From Pseudolysobacter antarcticus (lineage in GTDB: Bacteria; Pseudomonadota; Gammaproteobacteria; Xanthomonadales; Rhodanobacteraceae), in contig NZ_CP035704.1 in assembly GCF_004168365.1 (NCBI RefSeq), forward strand, positions 1,674,001 through 1,738,000: DNA of 64,000 nt, written 5' to 3'. Both the position numbers and the translations under genes were made by a program. Shown piece after piece: positions 1 to 8,840 of the stretch. Position 1 is the stretch's first letter. The number at the start of each line of letters is the position of its first letter. Under the pieces are notes generated by a model. That model was given only the letters and a program-made list of their open reading frames with translations. It ran no database searches and was not told the DNA's origin.

Positions 1-1686
1 ACGATCGGCAATGCCAAAGAGCATGCGGAAGCGCTCGTCGGCGAAGACGTCATCGCGATCAGCGAGAGCGGTGCGCCACGCGGTGAGCGACACATCCTGC
101 TGTGGAACCCGCCCGTGGTGAATGCGGATCTCGGTATCCGCGCCTCAGCGCGCTCGCAGTCCAACCGCATCGCACGCCATGCCATCCGCGCGAAACTCAA
201 AACGATCGTGTTTGCTCAGTCACGCTTGATGGTCGAAGTGCTCACCAAGTACCTGAAAGATGTATTCGATTCCGATGCACGCAAACCGGAACGCATCCGC
301 GCCTATCGCGGCGGTTATCTGCCCACAGAACGGCGCAGCACGGAACGATCGTTGCGTGCTGGCACCATCGACGGTGTGGTCACGACTTCAGCGCTCGAAC
401 TCGGTGTGGATATCGGCTCGCTCGATGTTGCCATCCTCAATGGCTATCCCGGCTCAATCGCCGCGACGTGGCAGCGACTCGGCCGCGCGGGTAGGCGACA
501 ACGTCCATCGCTAGGAATTCTGGTGGCATCCAGTCAGGCGCTGGATCAATACGTGGTGCGCCACCCGGAGTTCTTCGAACACGCGCCGCCTGAAACCGCG
601 CGCATCGCGCCGGACCAGTTGCTGATCCTGCTCGATCACATCCGTTGCGCTGCCTTCGAGTTGCCGTTTGCCACAGGCGACCGGTTTGGCACCGTCGTCG
701 TTGATGACTTTCTGGAAGTTTTGTCCGAGTCGGGCGTACTACACCGCGAGGGCGAGCGGTGGGACTGGATTGCCGATAGCTATCCGGCACAAGCCGTCAG
801 CCTGCGCTCGGTCGCCGATGGCAACTTTGTTGTGGTGGATCGCAGCCAAGGCAAACAAACCATCATCGCCGAAGTGGACTATTCCTCCGCCGCGCTCACG
901 TTGTACGAAGGTGCGATCTACATGATCCAGTCGCAACCGTATCAGGTGGAAACCTTAGACTGGCCAGGGCGCAAAGCCTTCGTCACACGAACGACGGTGG
1001 ATTACTACACGGATGCCATTGACTTCACCAAGCTCAAAGTCCTGGAACGCTTTGATGGATCCAACGCGGGCGAGGGCACGTGTCATCACGGCGAGGTGCA
1101 TGTCGTGCGGCGCGTCAGCGGATACAAGAAAATCCGTTTTTATTCGCATGAAAATATTGGCTACGGCCCAGTCTCATTGCCGGACCAAGAATTACAGACG
1201 AGTGCGGTGTGGTGGCAACTGGATCAACCGACGTTGGACGGCGCGTTTGCCAGTCGACAGGACGCGCTCGACGGCTTTCTCGGCGCGGCGTATGCGCTGC
1301 ACACCGTCGCGTCGTTGGCCGTCATGGCCGAGGCGCGTGACCTCCAACAGTCCGTGGGATCGGGCGAAGCAGCGTATTTTGCTACCACGGATCAACGCGG
1401 CCGCGGGCAGTGGCGCGACGCCGAAGGCAAGCCAAAGAATCCGGACACTGCGGCCGCGTTTCTGCCGACGGTATATCTCTACGATAATTATCCCGGAGGC
1501 ATTGGTCTGAGCGAACCCTTGTTTCGACGAGCCGCTGAACTCATTGCCAAGGCCAGCGAGCTCGTACGTAGTTGCAGCTGCACGGTCGGTTGTCCGGCGT
1601 GTGTGGGGCCGGTACTCGCTTCGGATGAAAGTACGGGTCGCTCGGCAAAGATATTGGCCGCCACGGTGCTCGACCTGTTCCGATGA
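1..1686 (+). CDS. mrfA: MrfA/YprA-type DEAD/DEAH-box helicase with DUF1998 domain (5' partial)
   Basis: This is the C-terminal part of a superfamily 2 helicase; the frame is open from the first base, so the start and the Walker A/B motifs lie outside the window. The visible part starts just after helicase domain 1 (SAT motif region). It holds domain 2, including an ALELGVDIG motif V and a QRLGRAGRR motif VI (about nt 390-500). The C-terminal half is DUF1998-like, with a DNYPGGIG segment and a Cys cluster C-x-C-x3-C-x2-C (Cys codons at 1573, 1579, 1591 and 1600) that probably binds a metal. In Bacillus subtilis MrfA works with the exonuclease MrfB in repair of mitomycin-type damage. The next gene overlaps by 4 bases (ATGA) and is MrfB-like, which strengthens the assignment. 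Family membership is clear; the damage specificity here is inferred. Confidence 0.88.
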   Translation, partial: TIGNAKEHAEALVGEDVIAISESGAPRGERHILLWNPPVVNADLGIRASARSQSNRIARHAIRAKLKTIVFAQSRLMVEVLTKYLKDVFDSDARKPERIRAYRGGYLPTERRSTERSLRAGTIDGVVTTSALELGVDIGSLDVAILNGYPGSIAATWQRLGRAGRRQRPSLGILVASSQALDQYVVRHPEFFEHAPPETARIAPDQLLILLDHIRCAAFELPFATGDRFGTVVVDDFLEVLSESGVLHREGERWDWIADSYPAQAVSLRSVADGNFVVVDRSQGKQTIIAEVDYSSAALTLYEGAIYMIQSQPYQVETLDWPGRKAFVTRTTVDYYTDAIDFTKLKVLERFDGSNAGEGTCHHGEVHVVRRVSGYKKIRFYSHENIGYGPVSLPDQELQTSAVWWQLDQPTLDGAFASRQDALDGFLGAAYALHTVASLAVMAEARDLQQSVGSGEAAYFATTDQRGRGQWRDAEGKPKNPDTAAAFLPTVYLYDNYPGGIGLSEPLFRRAAELIAKASELVRSCSCTVGCPACVGPVLASDESTGRSAKILAATVLDLFR

Positions 1687-2483
1687 GCGAGGTCAAGGAT
1701 CGACTGCGCGCATTGCAGCGACAGAGCGGGCGAGTTGAGGCGACGCCGTCACGTGCCACAGAAATGGTGTCGGAGTTGCGGCGTCTCATTGGGCGCCGCG
1801 ATCGGACGCGGCAATCGTTGGCCGCACCGGCGGGGATTGAGATCGCTGAGGGCGTATTCGCGGTTGAACGGCGGTGGCGTTCTATAAGATCGGAAGAACT
1901 GAGCTTGCCTTGGGGCGATGTTGAACCGGTCAGACGCGAGCGACTCGTATGTTTCGATACCGAAACGACCGGACTCGCTGGCGGCGTTGGCACCAAAGCG
2001 TTCATGATCGGCTGGGGTCGCTGGCAAGAGCAAGAGTTTGTCGTGCGCATTATTTATCTGACGAAGATGGCGGGGGAGGCTGCCATGTTGCGTGCATTTA
2101 CCGATGGGCTTCCGCACCAACCAATTTTTATCGGCTACAACAGTCGGTCGTATGATGCGCCGCTGCTGAAGGGACGCTACCGCATGCATCGCCAAGCGAA
2201 TCCGTTTGATGATCATCGCCATGTGGACTTGTTGCATCCGACCCGACGTCGTTATCGCGGCACGTACGAAAACTGTCGATTGCAAACGATCGAACACCAT
2301 GTGCTGGGCATTGTGCGTGATGATGATCTGCCGGGCTCAGAAGCGCCCGGCGCGTGGCTGGCGTTTTTACGCGGTCAGAGCAGCGTCAATCTCGGTCGCG
2401 TGATTCAGCACAATCGACAAGATGTGCTCACGGTCGGTCGGCTGTTGAATCATTTGTGTGACGCACGTTCCATGGATAATTGA
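1683..2483 (+). CDS. mrfB: MrfB/YprB-type ribonuclease-H-like exonuclease
   Basis: A 266-residue RNase H-fold (DEDD-type) exonuclease of the YprB family. Motif I is FDTETTGL with the metal ligands Asp92 and Glu94. A second acidic segment is GYNSRSYDAPLL, and the third motif is HNRQD near residues 243-247. The first 80 residues are a charged lead region with no recognised domain. The start ATG overlaps the stop of the upstream helicase as ATGA, so the two are translationally coupled. This is the arrangement known for mrfAB, where the nuclease is thought to degrade DNA unwound by the helicase. A stand-alone proofreading-like 3'-5' exonuclease is the main alternative, but the pairing argues for a dedicated repair role. 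Confidence 0.85.
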   Translation: MSEVKDRLRALQRQSGRVEATPSRATEMVSELRRLIGRRDRTRQSLAAPAGIEIAEGVFAVERRWRSIRSEELSLPWGDVEPVRRERLVCFDTETTGLAGGVGTKAFMIGWGRWQEQEFVVRIIYLTKMAGEAAMLRAFTDGLPHQPIFIGYNSRSYDAPLLKGRYRMHRQANPFDDHRHVDLLHPTRRRYRGTYENCRLQTIEHHVLGIVRDDDLPGSEAPGAWLAFLRGQSSVNLGRVIQHNRQDVLTVGRLLNHLCDARSMDN

Positions 2484-2501
2484 TTGGTTAATTGTGGTCG
2501 C

Positions 2502-3083
2502 ATGCAATCCTCACTTTTCCCCGCCGAAACGCAAATCCTTTGGGACGACCATCGGGGAGCGATCACTTATCACCCGGGGTGCATTCCGCTCGATCTTGCA
2601 GAGCGCTGGTTCGTCGCGCTCAGGGATTCCATAACTTGGGCCGATGAGCGTCGACGCATGTATGACCGCGACGTCGATGTGCCGCGGTTGGTTGCGCGCT
2701 TTGCATTGGACGATCCGAATCTCCCGGAAATCATCGCGTCCGCGGCGGACGCTGTTAGCCGCACCACGGGGGCGATGTTTAACAGCGTGGGACTTAACTT
2801 TTATCGGGACGGTCGCGACAGCGTCGCACCGCATAACGACAAGTTGCATGACTTGGTCGTTGATGCACCAATCGCGATACTGTCCTTGGGCGCTGTGCGA
2901 CGGATGACGATTCGCACCAAAACGACACCGCGAACGATCTTGCATTTGGACCTCGCGCCCGGAAGTCTTTTTGTCATGAGCTACGCGACCCAGCTCCATT
3001 TTGACCACGGCATTCCAAAAGTCACCACGCCAACTGGAGCGCGGATCAGCTTGGCATTTAGGCAGAGGCAGGTGACAACCTAG
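2502..3083 (+). CDS. AlkB-like 2-oxoglutarate/Fe(II) dioxygenase
   Basis: A 193-residue protein of the AlkB family, which removes alkyl lesions from nucleic acid bases by oxidative dealkylation using Fe(II) and 2-oxoglutarate. The iron ligands are visible as His111-x-Asp113 (APHNDK) and a later His in LHFDHGIPK (residue 166 or 169). The 2-oxoglutarate and substrate arginines form R181-x5-R187 (ARISLAFRQ). NFYRDGRDSVAPHND matches the typical strand before the HxD motif. The frame opens with a TTG at 2484 directly after the mrfB stop, but the ATG at 2502 gives the normal family N-terminus and is preferred; no strong Shine-Dalgarno is seen. It follows mrfAB by 18 bases and is probably in the same operon. 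It is shorter than E. coli AlkB and resembles the short AlkB/ALKBH2-3-like group. Confidence 0.85.
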   Translation: MQSSLFPAETQILWDDHRGAITYHPGCIPLDLAERWFVALRDSITWADERRRMYDRDVDVPRLVARFALDDPNLPEIIASAADAVSRTTGAMFNSVGLNFYRDGRDSVAPHNDKLHDLVVDAPIAILSLGAVRRMTIRTKTTPRTILHLDLAPGSLFVMSYATQLHFDHGIPKVTTPTGARISLAFRQRQVTT

Positions 3084-3145
3084 CCGGTACACATGGCAGA
3101 ACGCTTTATCTGCGAGCGAAGGCGGTTGAATGTCTCGACGATTGT

Positions 3146-4114
3146 CTACGCGGCAATCCGATGCTCATAGTACGGACGGTGACGATCATCGAGGATCGCG
3201 TATTGCGCAGAGAGATTCTCCGGATCTGGATTCAACCACGCGTTAATATTTTCGGGTTTGATGGGAATGATGCAGCGATCGTGACCGGCGGCGGCGACCT
3301 CTGCTGGCGGGTCATCGGTGATCGCTGCAAATGACAACAGCGAGGGCTGACCGGGCTCGGTCCATTTCGACCACAAACACGCTACCAGCATGTCGTGCGC
3401 CGGCTCAGGCCGAAATTCAAGGATGACATTTTTCTCTTGCTCGCCTGTAGCCAGTTCGCGATGTTCCATGGTGTGTTGGCTGACGTTTTCAAAAAATGCG
3501 CTGACAATCGCCACGCCGTGCGAATAGCCGAACAGATCCTTCCAGAATCCTCCCAAGTTATCGCGTCGCGCGTTGTACGTGCCTGGAAATCGCGAATCGA
3601 AAAACGCGGGCTTGCCGGCGGGTCGGCACTGATATCGCATCGGCTTCACGACGCGACGCCCGTTCTCCCACATCATCACCGGCGCATACCAGCCGGGGAA
3701 GATGCGTGAGTCACGCGGTTTGGACTCATGCCTTTGCATATCGGCGAGTCGTGCCATCGCGCGATCGACTTTGTCGGTAGCGATGCGTTTGCTCTCGGTT
3801 GCCGTTTTGGTGATTTTGGTTTGCAGTTTGCGCTCTGCATCTACCAGACGCGTGCGCTGCGCGAAGATTTCTTGCTGCAGCTTGGTCGCTTGTTCCGCAT
3901 CGTAACGACGGATCATCGACTGAATTTTCAGAACATCCGGTTCGTTGGAAGTATCGCGCAGAAACGCCATATCCATGGCACGCGGGAGCTTCATTTTGGA
4001 GTTCGTTTCCTGCCGCTCCCAATAGATATCTTGATACTCCCCGATGCTGATATCCGCGCCAAACTCACGCACATATGCCGCATATTCCTGTCGGATTTGG
4101 GCTGAGTAACACAT
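3146..4114 (-). CDS. SRAP domain protein (SOS-response-associated, abasic-site binding)
   Basis: A 322-residue SRAP (HMCES/YedK) protein. The catalytic Cys is residue 2 after Met removal (MCYSAQ), which in this family forms a thiazolidine crosslink with abasic sites in single-stranded DNA and shields them from breakage. Other family signatures are TYNARRDNL, VSAFFENV and the C-terminal GHDRCIIPI. The open frame extends 33 codons further upstream, but the ATG at 4114 places Cys at position 2 and has a GAGGAA Shine-Dalgarno, so it is the true start. It is longer than YedK (about 220 residues): a Lys/Arg/Glu-rich helical stretch of about 60 residues, probably coiled coil, sits before the core (roughly residues 65-135). 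The gene is convergent with the AlkB-like gene, 62 bases apart, and extends the repair cluster. Confidence 0.88.
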   Translation of the reverse strand: MCYSAQIRQEYAAYVREFGADISIGEYQDIYWERQETNSKMKLPRAMDMAFLRDTSNEPDVLKIQSMIRRYDAEQATKLQQEIFAQRTRLVDAERKLQTKITKTATESKRIATDKVDRAMARLADMQRHESKPRDSRIFPGWYAPVMMWENGRRVVKPMRYQCRPAGKPAFFDSRFPGTYNARRDNLGGFWKDLFGYSHGVAIVSAFFENVSQHTMEHRELATGEQEKNVILEFRPEPAHDMLVACLWSKWTEPGQPSLLSFAAITDDPPAEVAAAGHDRCIIPIKPENINAWLNPDPENLSAQYAILDDRHRPYYEHRIAA

Positions 4115-4560
4115 CGGTGGTTCCTCGACGTAGGACCGCAGTGGCGGGTGGACAGAATATCGAATTTGGGTTTGCTGTCTGTGAAATGGGAATTTAATGA
4201 ATTCATGCACCAATTCCGTTCATCGCTGATCCGCGCCAATTACCATCAATCTCGACCTCTTACTAAGCGAAAAATCGAATTCGACACCAAGTAGGCAAAC
4301 ATAAAATGTGTCGACGCCCGCTGCCCAACAAACAGAAGCGTGAGCGTGGAATGAGATAGCAGCCTCGCCCGAGGACACAAATCTATCGGCATTAGTCTGG
4401 CGGACGCTTTCATTTTGCACGAATCTTTTTTCAAAGTCGGTTGTTCGCCCGGCAAGTTACGCGACAGCTGCAAAAACATGGGCCTCTCTAGCTGGCACGC
4501 CAGTTGCTTATTCGTCACATGCCACAGTGTTCGGCGTTCTGTCGCCGGAATGGAGTACAC
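4115..4560. other. Intergenic region, divergent promoters expected
   Basis: This 446-base stretch separates two divergently oriented genes, the SRAP gene and the small His-rich protein. Frames on both strands look non-coding and have no ribosome binding sites. I could not pick out a convincing -35/-10 pair. The GGAG at 4552-4555 serves the downstream ATG at 4561. Confidence 0.4.
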
Positions 4561-4839
4561 ATGAAGTCGAGTAACAAGGTTGATGCTCAGCGAGCGTCTA
4601 CCGCGCAGCACAAAGAATTAGACGAGTTGTCTCACGTGCAGTATCACGAAAAAGCTGTGGAGCACCATAAGCAAGCCGCAAACCAACATGCGGAGGCCGC
4701 CAAATACTATGGCGAAGGCGATGATGCGAAAGCGGCCTACCACGCTCATCTAGCTACCGGATATGGTCTCCTCGCCAAACTTCATGCATACGAAGCCAAT
4801 ATGCACTTCTCCAAAAAACACAGCGCCTCGCATCACTGA
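4561..4839 (+). CDS. Small His- and Ala-rich helical protein, unknown function
   Basis: A 92-residue soluble protein, almost entirely alpha-helical by composition, with many His and Ala residues (for example HHKQAANQHAEAAKYY and a C-terminal HSASHH). No signal peptide or membrane segment is visible. The longer open frame starts at 4504, but the ATG at 4561 has a TGGAG ribosome binding site at the right distance. It sits 60 bases before the hemerythrin gene, so the two are probably co-transcribed. Regularly spaced His residues could bind metal, but no known motif is present. I do not recognise the family with certainty; similar small proteins occur in stress-related loci of Proteobacteria. Confidence 0.65.
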   Translation: MKSSNKVDAQRASTAQHKELDELSHVQYHEKAVEHHKQAANQHAEAAKYYGEGDDAKAAYHAHLATGYGLLAKLHAYEANMHFSKKHSASHH

Positions 4840-4899
4840 CCACGGATTTCAATACTCGAAGTTCTCTTGAATTAAACGACAACCGAAGGAGTAAAAAAC

Positions 4900-5379
4900 A
4901 TGCCTGCAGTTAAGAAAGCGCCAGCCAAAAAAACCGTTCATCCGGACGCTATCCAGCTCCTCAAAGCTGATCACGCAGCGGTATCGGAAATGTTCGATAA
5001 GTACGAGGCGGCTCGAAGCGCGAGTGTCAAAGAAAAGCTTTCCGCCAAGATCTGCAAGGCGCTAGAAGTGCATACACAGATCGAGGAGGAAATTTTCTAT
5101 CCCGCGCTGCGCAATGCCAAGGGTACGGAAGCCATCAATGATTTGCTTGACGAGGCGGACGTCGAGCATGACGGCGCGAAAAAGCTCATAAGTGAGATAG
5201 AAGCGAGCCAAGTCGGTGCCGATCTTTACGACGCCAGAATTAAGGTACTCAGTGAGTACATTCGTCACCACGTAAAAGAAGAAACTACCCGCGTTTTCCC
5301 CGCCGCACGCAAAGCCGGATTGGACCTGTTGGCGTTGGGAAATCAGCTTGCTGCGCGTAAGAAAGAACTCGGCGTGTAG
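4900..5379 (+). CDS. Hemerythrin HHE domain protein
   Basis: A 159-residue four-helix hemerythrin-like protein. The di-iron ligand set is visible: His25, His58-x3-Glu62, His90 and His124-x3-Glu128. Such domains bind O2 or NO, or sense and store iron, and a number of them protect against oxidative or nitrosative stress. The N-terminus is a short Lys/Ala-rich extension (PAVKKAPAKK) resembling nucleic-acid-binding tails. The start ATG at 4900 has an AAGGAG Shine-Dalgarno at 4886-4891. The gene follows the small His-rich protein. The NRAMP gene lies about 360 bases downstream on the same strand, so a metal/oxidative-stress context is plausible. Confidence 0.88.
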   Translation: MPAVKKAPAKKTVHPDAIQLLKADHAAVSEMFDKYEAARSASVKEKLSAKICKALEVHTQIEEEIFYPALRNAKGTEAINDLLDEADVEHDGAKKLISEIEASQVGADLYDARIKVLSEYIRHHVKEETTRVFPAARKAGLDLLALGNQLAARKKELGV

Positions 5380-5737
5380 TAACAACCCTGTGGCAATCGG
5401 CGCGTCAATAGCTGCATTGAATTCAGCGCGTCGTTGTCGACCCTGCTGCTCATGATCCAGTTGCAGTAAGCGCTGAAGCAAGGTCGGATCCGCTTCCACG
5501 CGGGCGTTTCTTCTCAGTTCTTATGGGTCATTGGTCTCGTCCTCGGCCCTCTGCGGTTACATCATGCTGTTAAAAATCACGTATGCGTTGCAACAAGGCA
5601 ACATGGAACTAGCGCAGTGCTCGGCTATTGCCTATACATGAGCAATCAGCCGAGCAAGTGCGCCTACGAATGGCTGCCCCTTCGGCATGGTGAAGGGATA
5701 TTTATTTCTACGGCCAGCGCAGATCACAGGGGTAAAT
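5380..5737. other. Intergenic region with a possible broken reading frame
   Basis: No intact gene is supported in these 358 bases. On the minus strand, from about 5519 down to 5390, the translation reads ELRRNARVEADPTLLQRL and continues with an amphipathic helical sequence. It is preceded by an in-frame stop. It looks protein-like and weakly recalls the start of phage ERF-type recombination proteins, so it may be a gene remnant. This is a low-confidence impression only. The Shine-Dalgarno of the NRAMP gene (AGGGG) is at 5727-5731. Confidence 0.25.
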
Positions 5738-7018
5738 ATGAATAAGTGCGACAAGGTGGAAGTTGAGGAGCAACCGAGTTCCGTTCTCAGCATGCTCGGC
5801 CCCGGTTTGGTCACTGGGGCTGCAGACGATGATCCGAGTGGCGTGGGAACCTATTCGCAAGTCGGCGCGCAGTTCGGATTTGCGATGCTGTGGACCATGC
5901 TTTTCTCACTGCCGCTGATGTTGGCGGTGCAGGAAATCAGTGCGCGCATCGGGCGCGTCACCGGAAAAGGCATCGCTGGGAATCTCCATGGTTTTTCAAA
6001 ATGGATCACCTATCCGGTGGTGTTCCTTCTTTTTCTGGCCAACACCATCAACATTGGCGCCGACATCGCGGCGATGGGCGCGGCGGCCAAATTGCTTCTC
6101 AATGGCCCGGTTCTCTTGTACGCGACGGGCTTTGCACTGGCGTCGGTCGTCCTTGAAGTATTTGTTTGCTATAAGCGTTATGCACCGTGGTTGAAATGGA
6201 TGACCATGGCGCTGTTCGCCTATGTCGCCACGGTGTTCGCCGTTCACGTGCCGTGGGGCGAGGCCATGAAAGCAACGCTTCTGCCGAAACTCGCATTCAA
6301 TTCGGACTATCTAACCGCACTGATCGCCGTGCTCGGTACGACGATCAGTCCATACCTGTTCTTCTGGCAGGCCTCGCAGGAAGTGGAGGATATGCGCAGT
6401 GTCCGTGACGATAAGCCCCTGCGCCGCGCCCCGCATCAGGCGGCACGGCATCTCTGGCGTATTCGCCTGGATACGGTTGTGGGCATGGTGTTCTCTGCGC
6501 TTGTGGCGTATTTCATCATCCTCACGTGTGCGGTGACCTTGCATGCGCATGGCGTTACCAAGATCGACACTGCCGCGCAAGCCGCTGAAGCGTTGCGGCC
6601 GGTCGCAGGATCTTTCGCATTCGTATTATTTGCGTTGGGCATCATAGGTACGGGCATGCTCGCGATTCCTGTGCTCGCTGGTTCGGCCGCCTATGGCGTG
6701 GGTGAGCTGCTGCACTGGCGGACCGGACTGGAACACAGGGCCGAGCACGCGAAAGGCTTTTATGGCGTCATCACGGTGGCGACCCTACTAGGCTTGGCCC
6801 TCAACTTTACCGGGATCGATCCGATCAAGGCGCTGTTCTGGTCGGCAGTCATCAATGGCGTGGTCGCAGTGCCCGTGCTTTTTCTCATGATGCTGATCTC
6901 GCAGAATCAGAAGATCATGACGAAGAAATTTTCCCTGCCGCAGGGACTACGCCTGCTCGGGTGGCTCACGTGGGTCGTGATGCTGCTCGCATCAATTGGC
7001 ATGTTCGTGACCTGGTAA
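5738..7018 (+). CDS. NRAMP-family divalent metal transporter, divergent ion site
   Basis: A 426-residue inner-membrane protein with about 11 hydrophobic helices and the LeuT-like layout of NRAMP (SLC11) transporters. The unwound part of TM1 reads DDDPSGVGTYS (residues 30-40) instead of the canonical DPGN. The TM6 ion-site region reads TTISPYLFFWQASQ (201-214) and lacks the usual Met of the Met-Pro-His motif. These changes place it outside classical Mn/Fe transporters and near the NRAMP-related clade, some members of which carry Mg2+ or Mn2+. The substrate cannot be fixed from sequence. The ATG at 5738 is chosen over that at 5687 because AGGGG precedes it and the shorter form matches the family N-terminus. 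It lies downstream of the hemerythrin. Confidence 0.87.
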   Translation: MNKCDKVEVEEQPSSVLSMLGPGLVTGAADDDPSGVGTYSQVGAQFGFAMLWTMLFSLPLMLAVQEISARIGRVTGKGIAGNLHGFSKWITYPVVFLLFLANTINIGADIAAMGAAAKLLLNGPVLLYATGFALASVVLEVFVCYKRYAPWLKWMTMALFAYVATVFAVHVPWGEAMKATLLPKLAFNSDYLTALIAVLGTTISPYLFFWQASQEVEDMRSVRDDKPLRRAPHQAARHLWRIRLDTVVGMVFSALVAYFIILTCAVTLHAHGVTKIDTAAQAAEALRPVAGSFAFVLFALGIIGTGMLAIPVLAGSAAYGVGELLHWRTGLEHRAEHAKGFYGVITVATLLGLALNFTGIDPIKALFWSAVINGVVAVPVLFLMMLISQNQKIMTKKFSLPQGLRLLGWLTWVVMLLASIGMFVTW

Positions 7019-7220
7019 ACCGATTTGATGCCCGGGAAAAACAAAACGCCGCATTGGCAGTGAGCGTCGACTCGTACTACCGCCTCAAGAAGGAAGACTG
7101 TTCGTACATATAGCGCTTCCACAATCCGAGGATCCAGCGCATACGAGATGTCTGGATCAACAGTTAGTGTCTCAACTCAACCATCCCTGAAAAGAGGGTA
7201 GAAGCCGACGCAACTTATTG

Positions 7221-8693
7221 CTATTCGACCACCGTGATGTTCTGGCCAAAGTCGTTCGCAAAAATTTGATCGTATTGCAGCCTACCCACGCCGAATTTTC
7301 GGGTCGTTCCGGAGCTGCTGGACTGAACCTGCTGACCAAACACGGTGAGGCCAGCTTTGCCGACGGCAATATCGATGCCTGACGTATCGGTATCATTGTT
7401 GGAGGTAAACGACGCGTAGATGCGTCCCGCGTTGCCGAACTTGCTGTCGAATGCGCCATTTGAATCGAGACGCACCACAGCGAAATAATTCGTTGACATT
7501 TGGGTGGCACGCAAGACGTTACCGATAGCAAAGATACCGTCATTGGTAAGTGCCAGACGAAAGGCGTATCCACCATAGCCGGGCGGCGGCGCAAAAAGCT
7601 GCGGCTGACCGCCGTTGAATGTGAAATCACGAGAACCGTCCGGCGACAGACGGTCCATCAACCACTGAGTAGTGGTGGCTCCAGATGCCTCAGCCACTCC
7701 GGCGAGCACGATGCGATTCGAGGCGTCTATCCTCGAATCGACTGGGACCAGATTTCCTTGGCCAGCGGCGTAATGCACGCGTCCGTCGCCGGCACTGCCA
7801 AAAGTTAGATCGCGCGTACCGTCGACATTCAAGCGCGTGAGGGCGGCCTGTCGCGTGGTGTTCACGGTCGTTGCTCCTGCTGCCGAGCTGACGGAGAAGC
7901 CGGCCAGCACGATTTTTCCATCGGACTGCAGGCTGACAGACTCGGCAACGTCTGTATCATCGCCACCAGGCCCACCGAGATCGAAAGCGACGGTCTGCGA
8001 CCCGCCCGATCCGAATGAAGCATCCAATCCGCTCAAATCCGCGAGCAGACGGCCAACGGCAAAATCTTGATTGCCGTTGATACCGATCGCGTCACCGGCG
8101 ACCAGAACTTTGCCATCTGTCTGTTGTACCAGACTCGATCCATCGCTCATGGCGCCGCCAAATTGAAGCAACAGATAGCCATTGCCTGCACCGACGGAAG
8201 TATCGAGTGCGCTGCCATCTGCCAGTAGTATGCCGAGCAGCATCGAGTGACCCAAATTATTGTTGGAGTCGAGTTGATAACCGAGAAGCGCGATGCGCCC
8301 ATCCTGTAACAGGATCATGTTGACCAGATAGCTATTCAGTGGCCACGAAGCAAAGCGGTTGAAGTCGAGGTAGCCCACGCCACCGGGCCCGAAATTGCCA
8401 TCGTAAGATCCGTCAGCAAGCAGCTGAGTGACGCAAAAAGTATGTGCTGGATAACCCGCGCCGCCGGGATAGGGGTAGTCGCAAGTACCCGACATCAGAA
8501 TTTTTCCATCCGAGCGCTGCACCATCCGGATGGGCTGGTCGCCACCTTGGGTGCCAGCGCTGACCAGCAGCCTGCCGCCGCTACCGAAGGTAGGATCAAA
8601 AGCACCTTCCGTTGCGCCACAAAGCGAGGCTTGCAACAGTAGCGATACGCCGAGGAGTATGTTTAAAAGCATGCGCGCGAACGGGTTAGTCAT
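7221..8693 (-). CDS. Secreted delta-60 repeat protein
   Basis: A 490-residue exported protein with a signal peptide (LLNILLGVSLLLQASLCGA) and a series of about 50-60-residue repeats typical of the delta-60 family: DxxFGxGG followed by a strand such as QSDGKIVLAGF. Examples are DPTFGSGG, DASFGSGG, DLTFGSAG and SKFGNAGR. These repeats probably form a beta-propeller or similar fold; their function is unknown and they are usually found on surface proteins. The C-terminus ends IFANDFGQNITVVE, which resembles the Phe/Gly/Asp tails of other secreted proteins in this window. It lies 147 bases downstream of another exported protein on the same strand, so co-expression is possible. Confidence 0.82.
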   Translation of the reverse strand: MTNPFARMLLNILLGVSLLLQASLCGATEGAFDPTFGSGGRLLVSAGTQGGDQPIRMVQRSDGKILMSGTCDYPYPGGAGYPAHTFCVTQLLADGSYDGNFGPGGVGYLDFNRFASWPLNSYLVNMILLQDGRIALLGYQLDSNNNLGHSMLLGILLADGSALDTSVGAGNGYLLLQFGGAMSDGSSLVQQTDGKVLVAGDAIGINGNQDFAVGRLLADLSGLDASFGSGGSQTVAFDLGGPGGDDTDVAESVSLQSDGKIVLAGFSVSSAAGATTVNTTRQAALTRLNVDGTRDLTFGSAGDGRVHYAAGQGNLVPVDSRIDASNRIVLAGVAEASGATTTQWLMDRLSPDGSRDFTFNGGQPQLFAPPPGYGGYAFRLALTNDGIFAIGNVLRATQMSTNYFAVVRLDSNGAFDSKFGNAGRIYASFTSNNDTDTSGIDIAVGKAGLTVFGQQVQSSSSGTTRKFGVGRLQYDQIFANDFGQNITVVE

Positions 8694-8840
8694 CAGATTT
8701 CTCCAGATTTTTTAGCGGCGCAACCAGGTCCAATACGCAAGGCATGACGCATCGGCGAATAGTCCAGGCGCTGTACAACCAACGCCGCGCGTGAGATTGA
8801 CAGCAGAATCCGCCGCCACCACGCTGCAGGCGCCAGCGTC

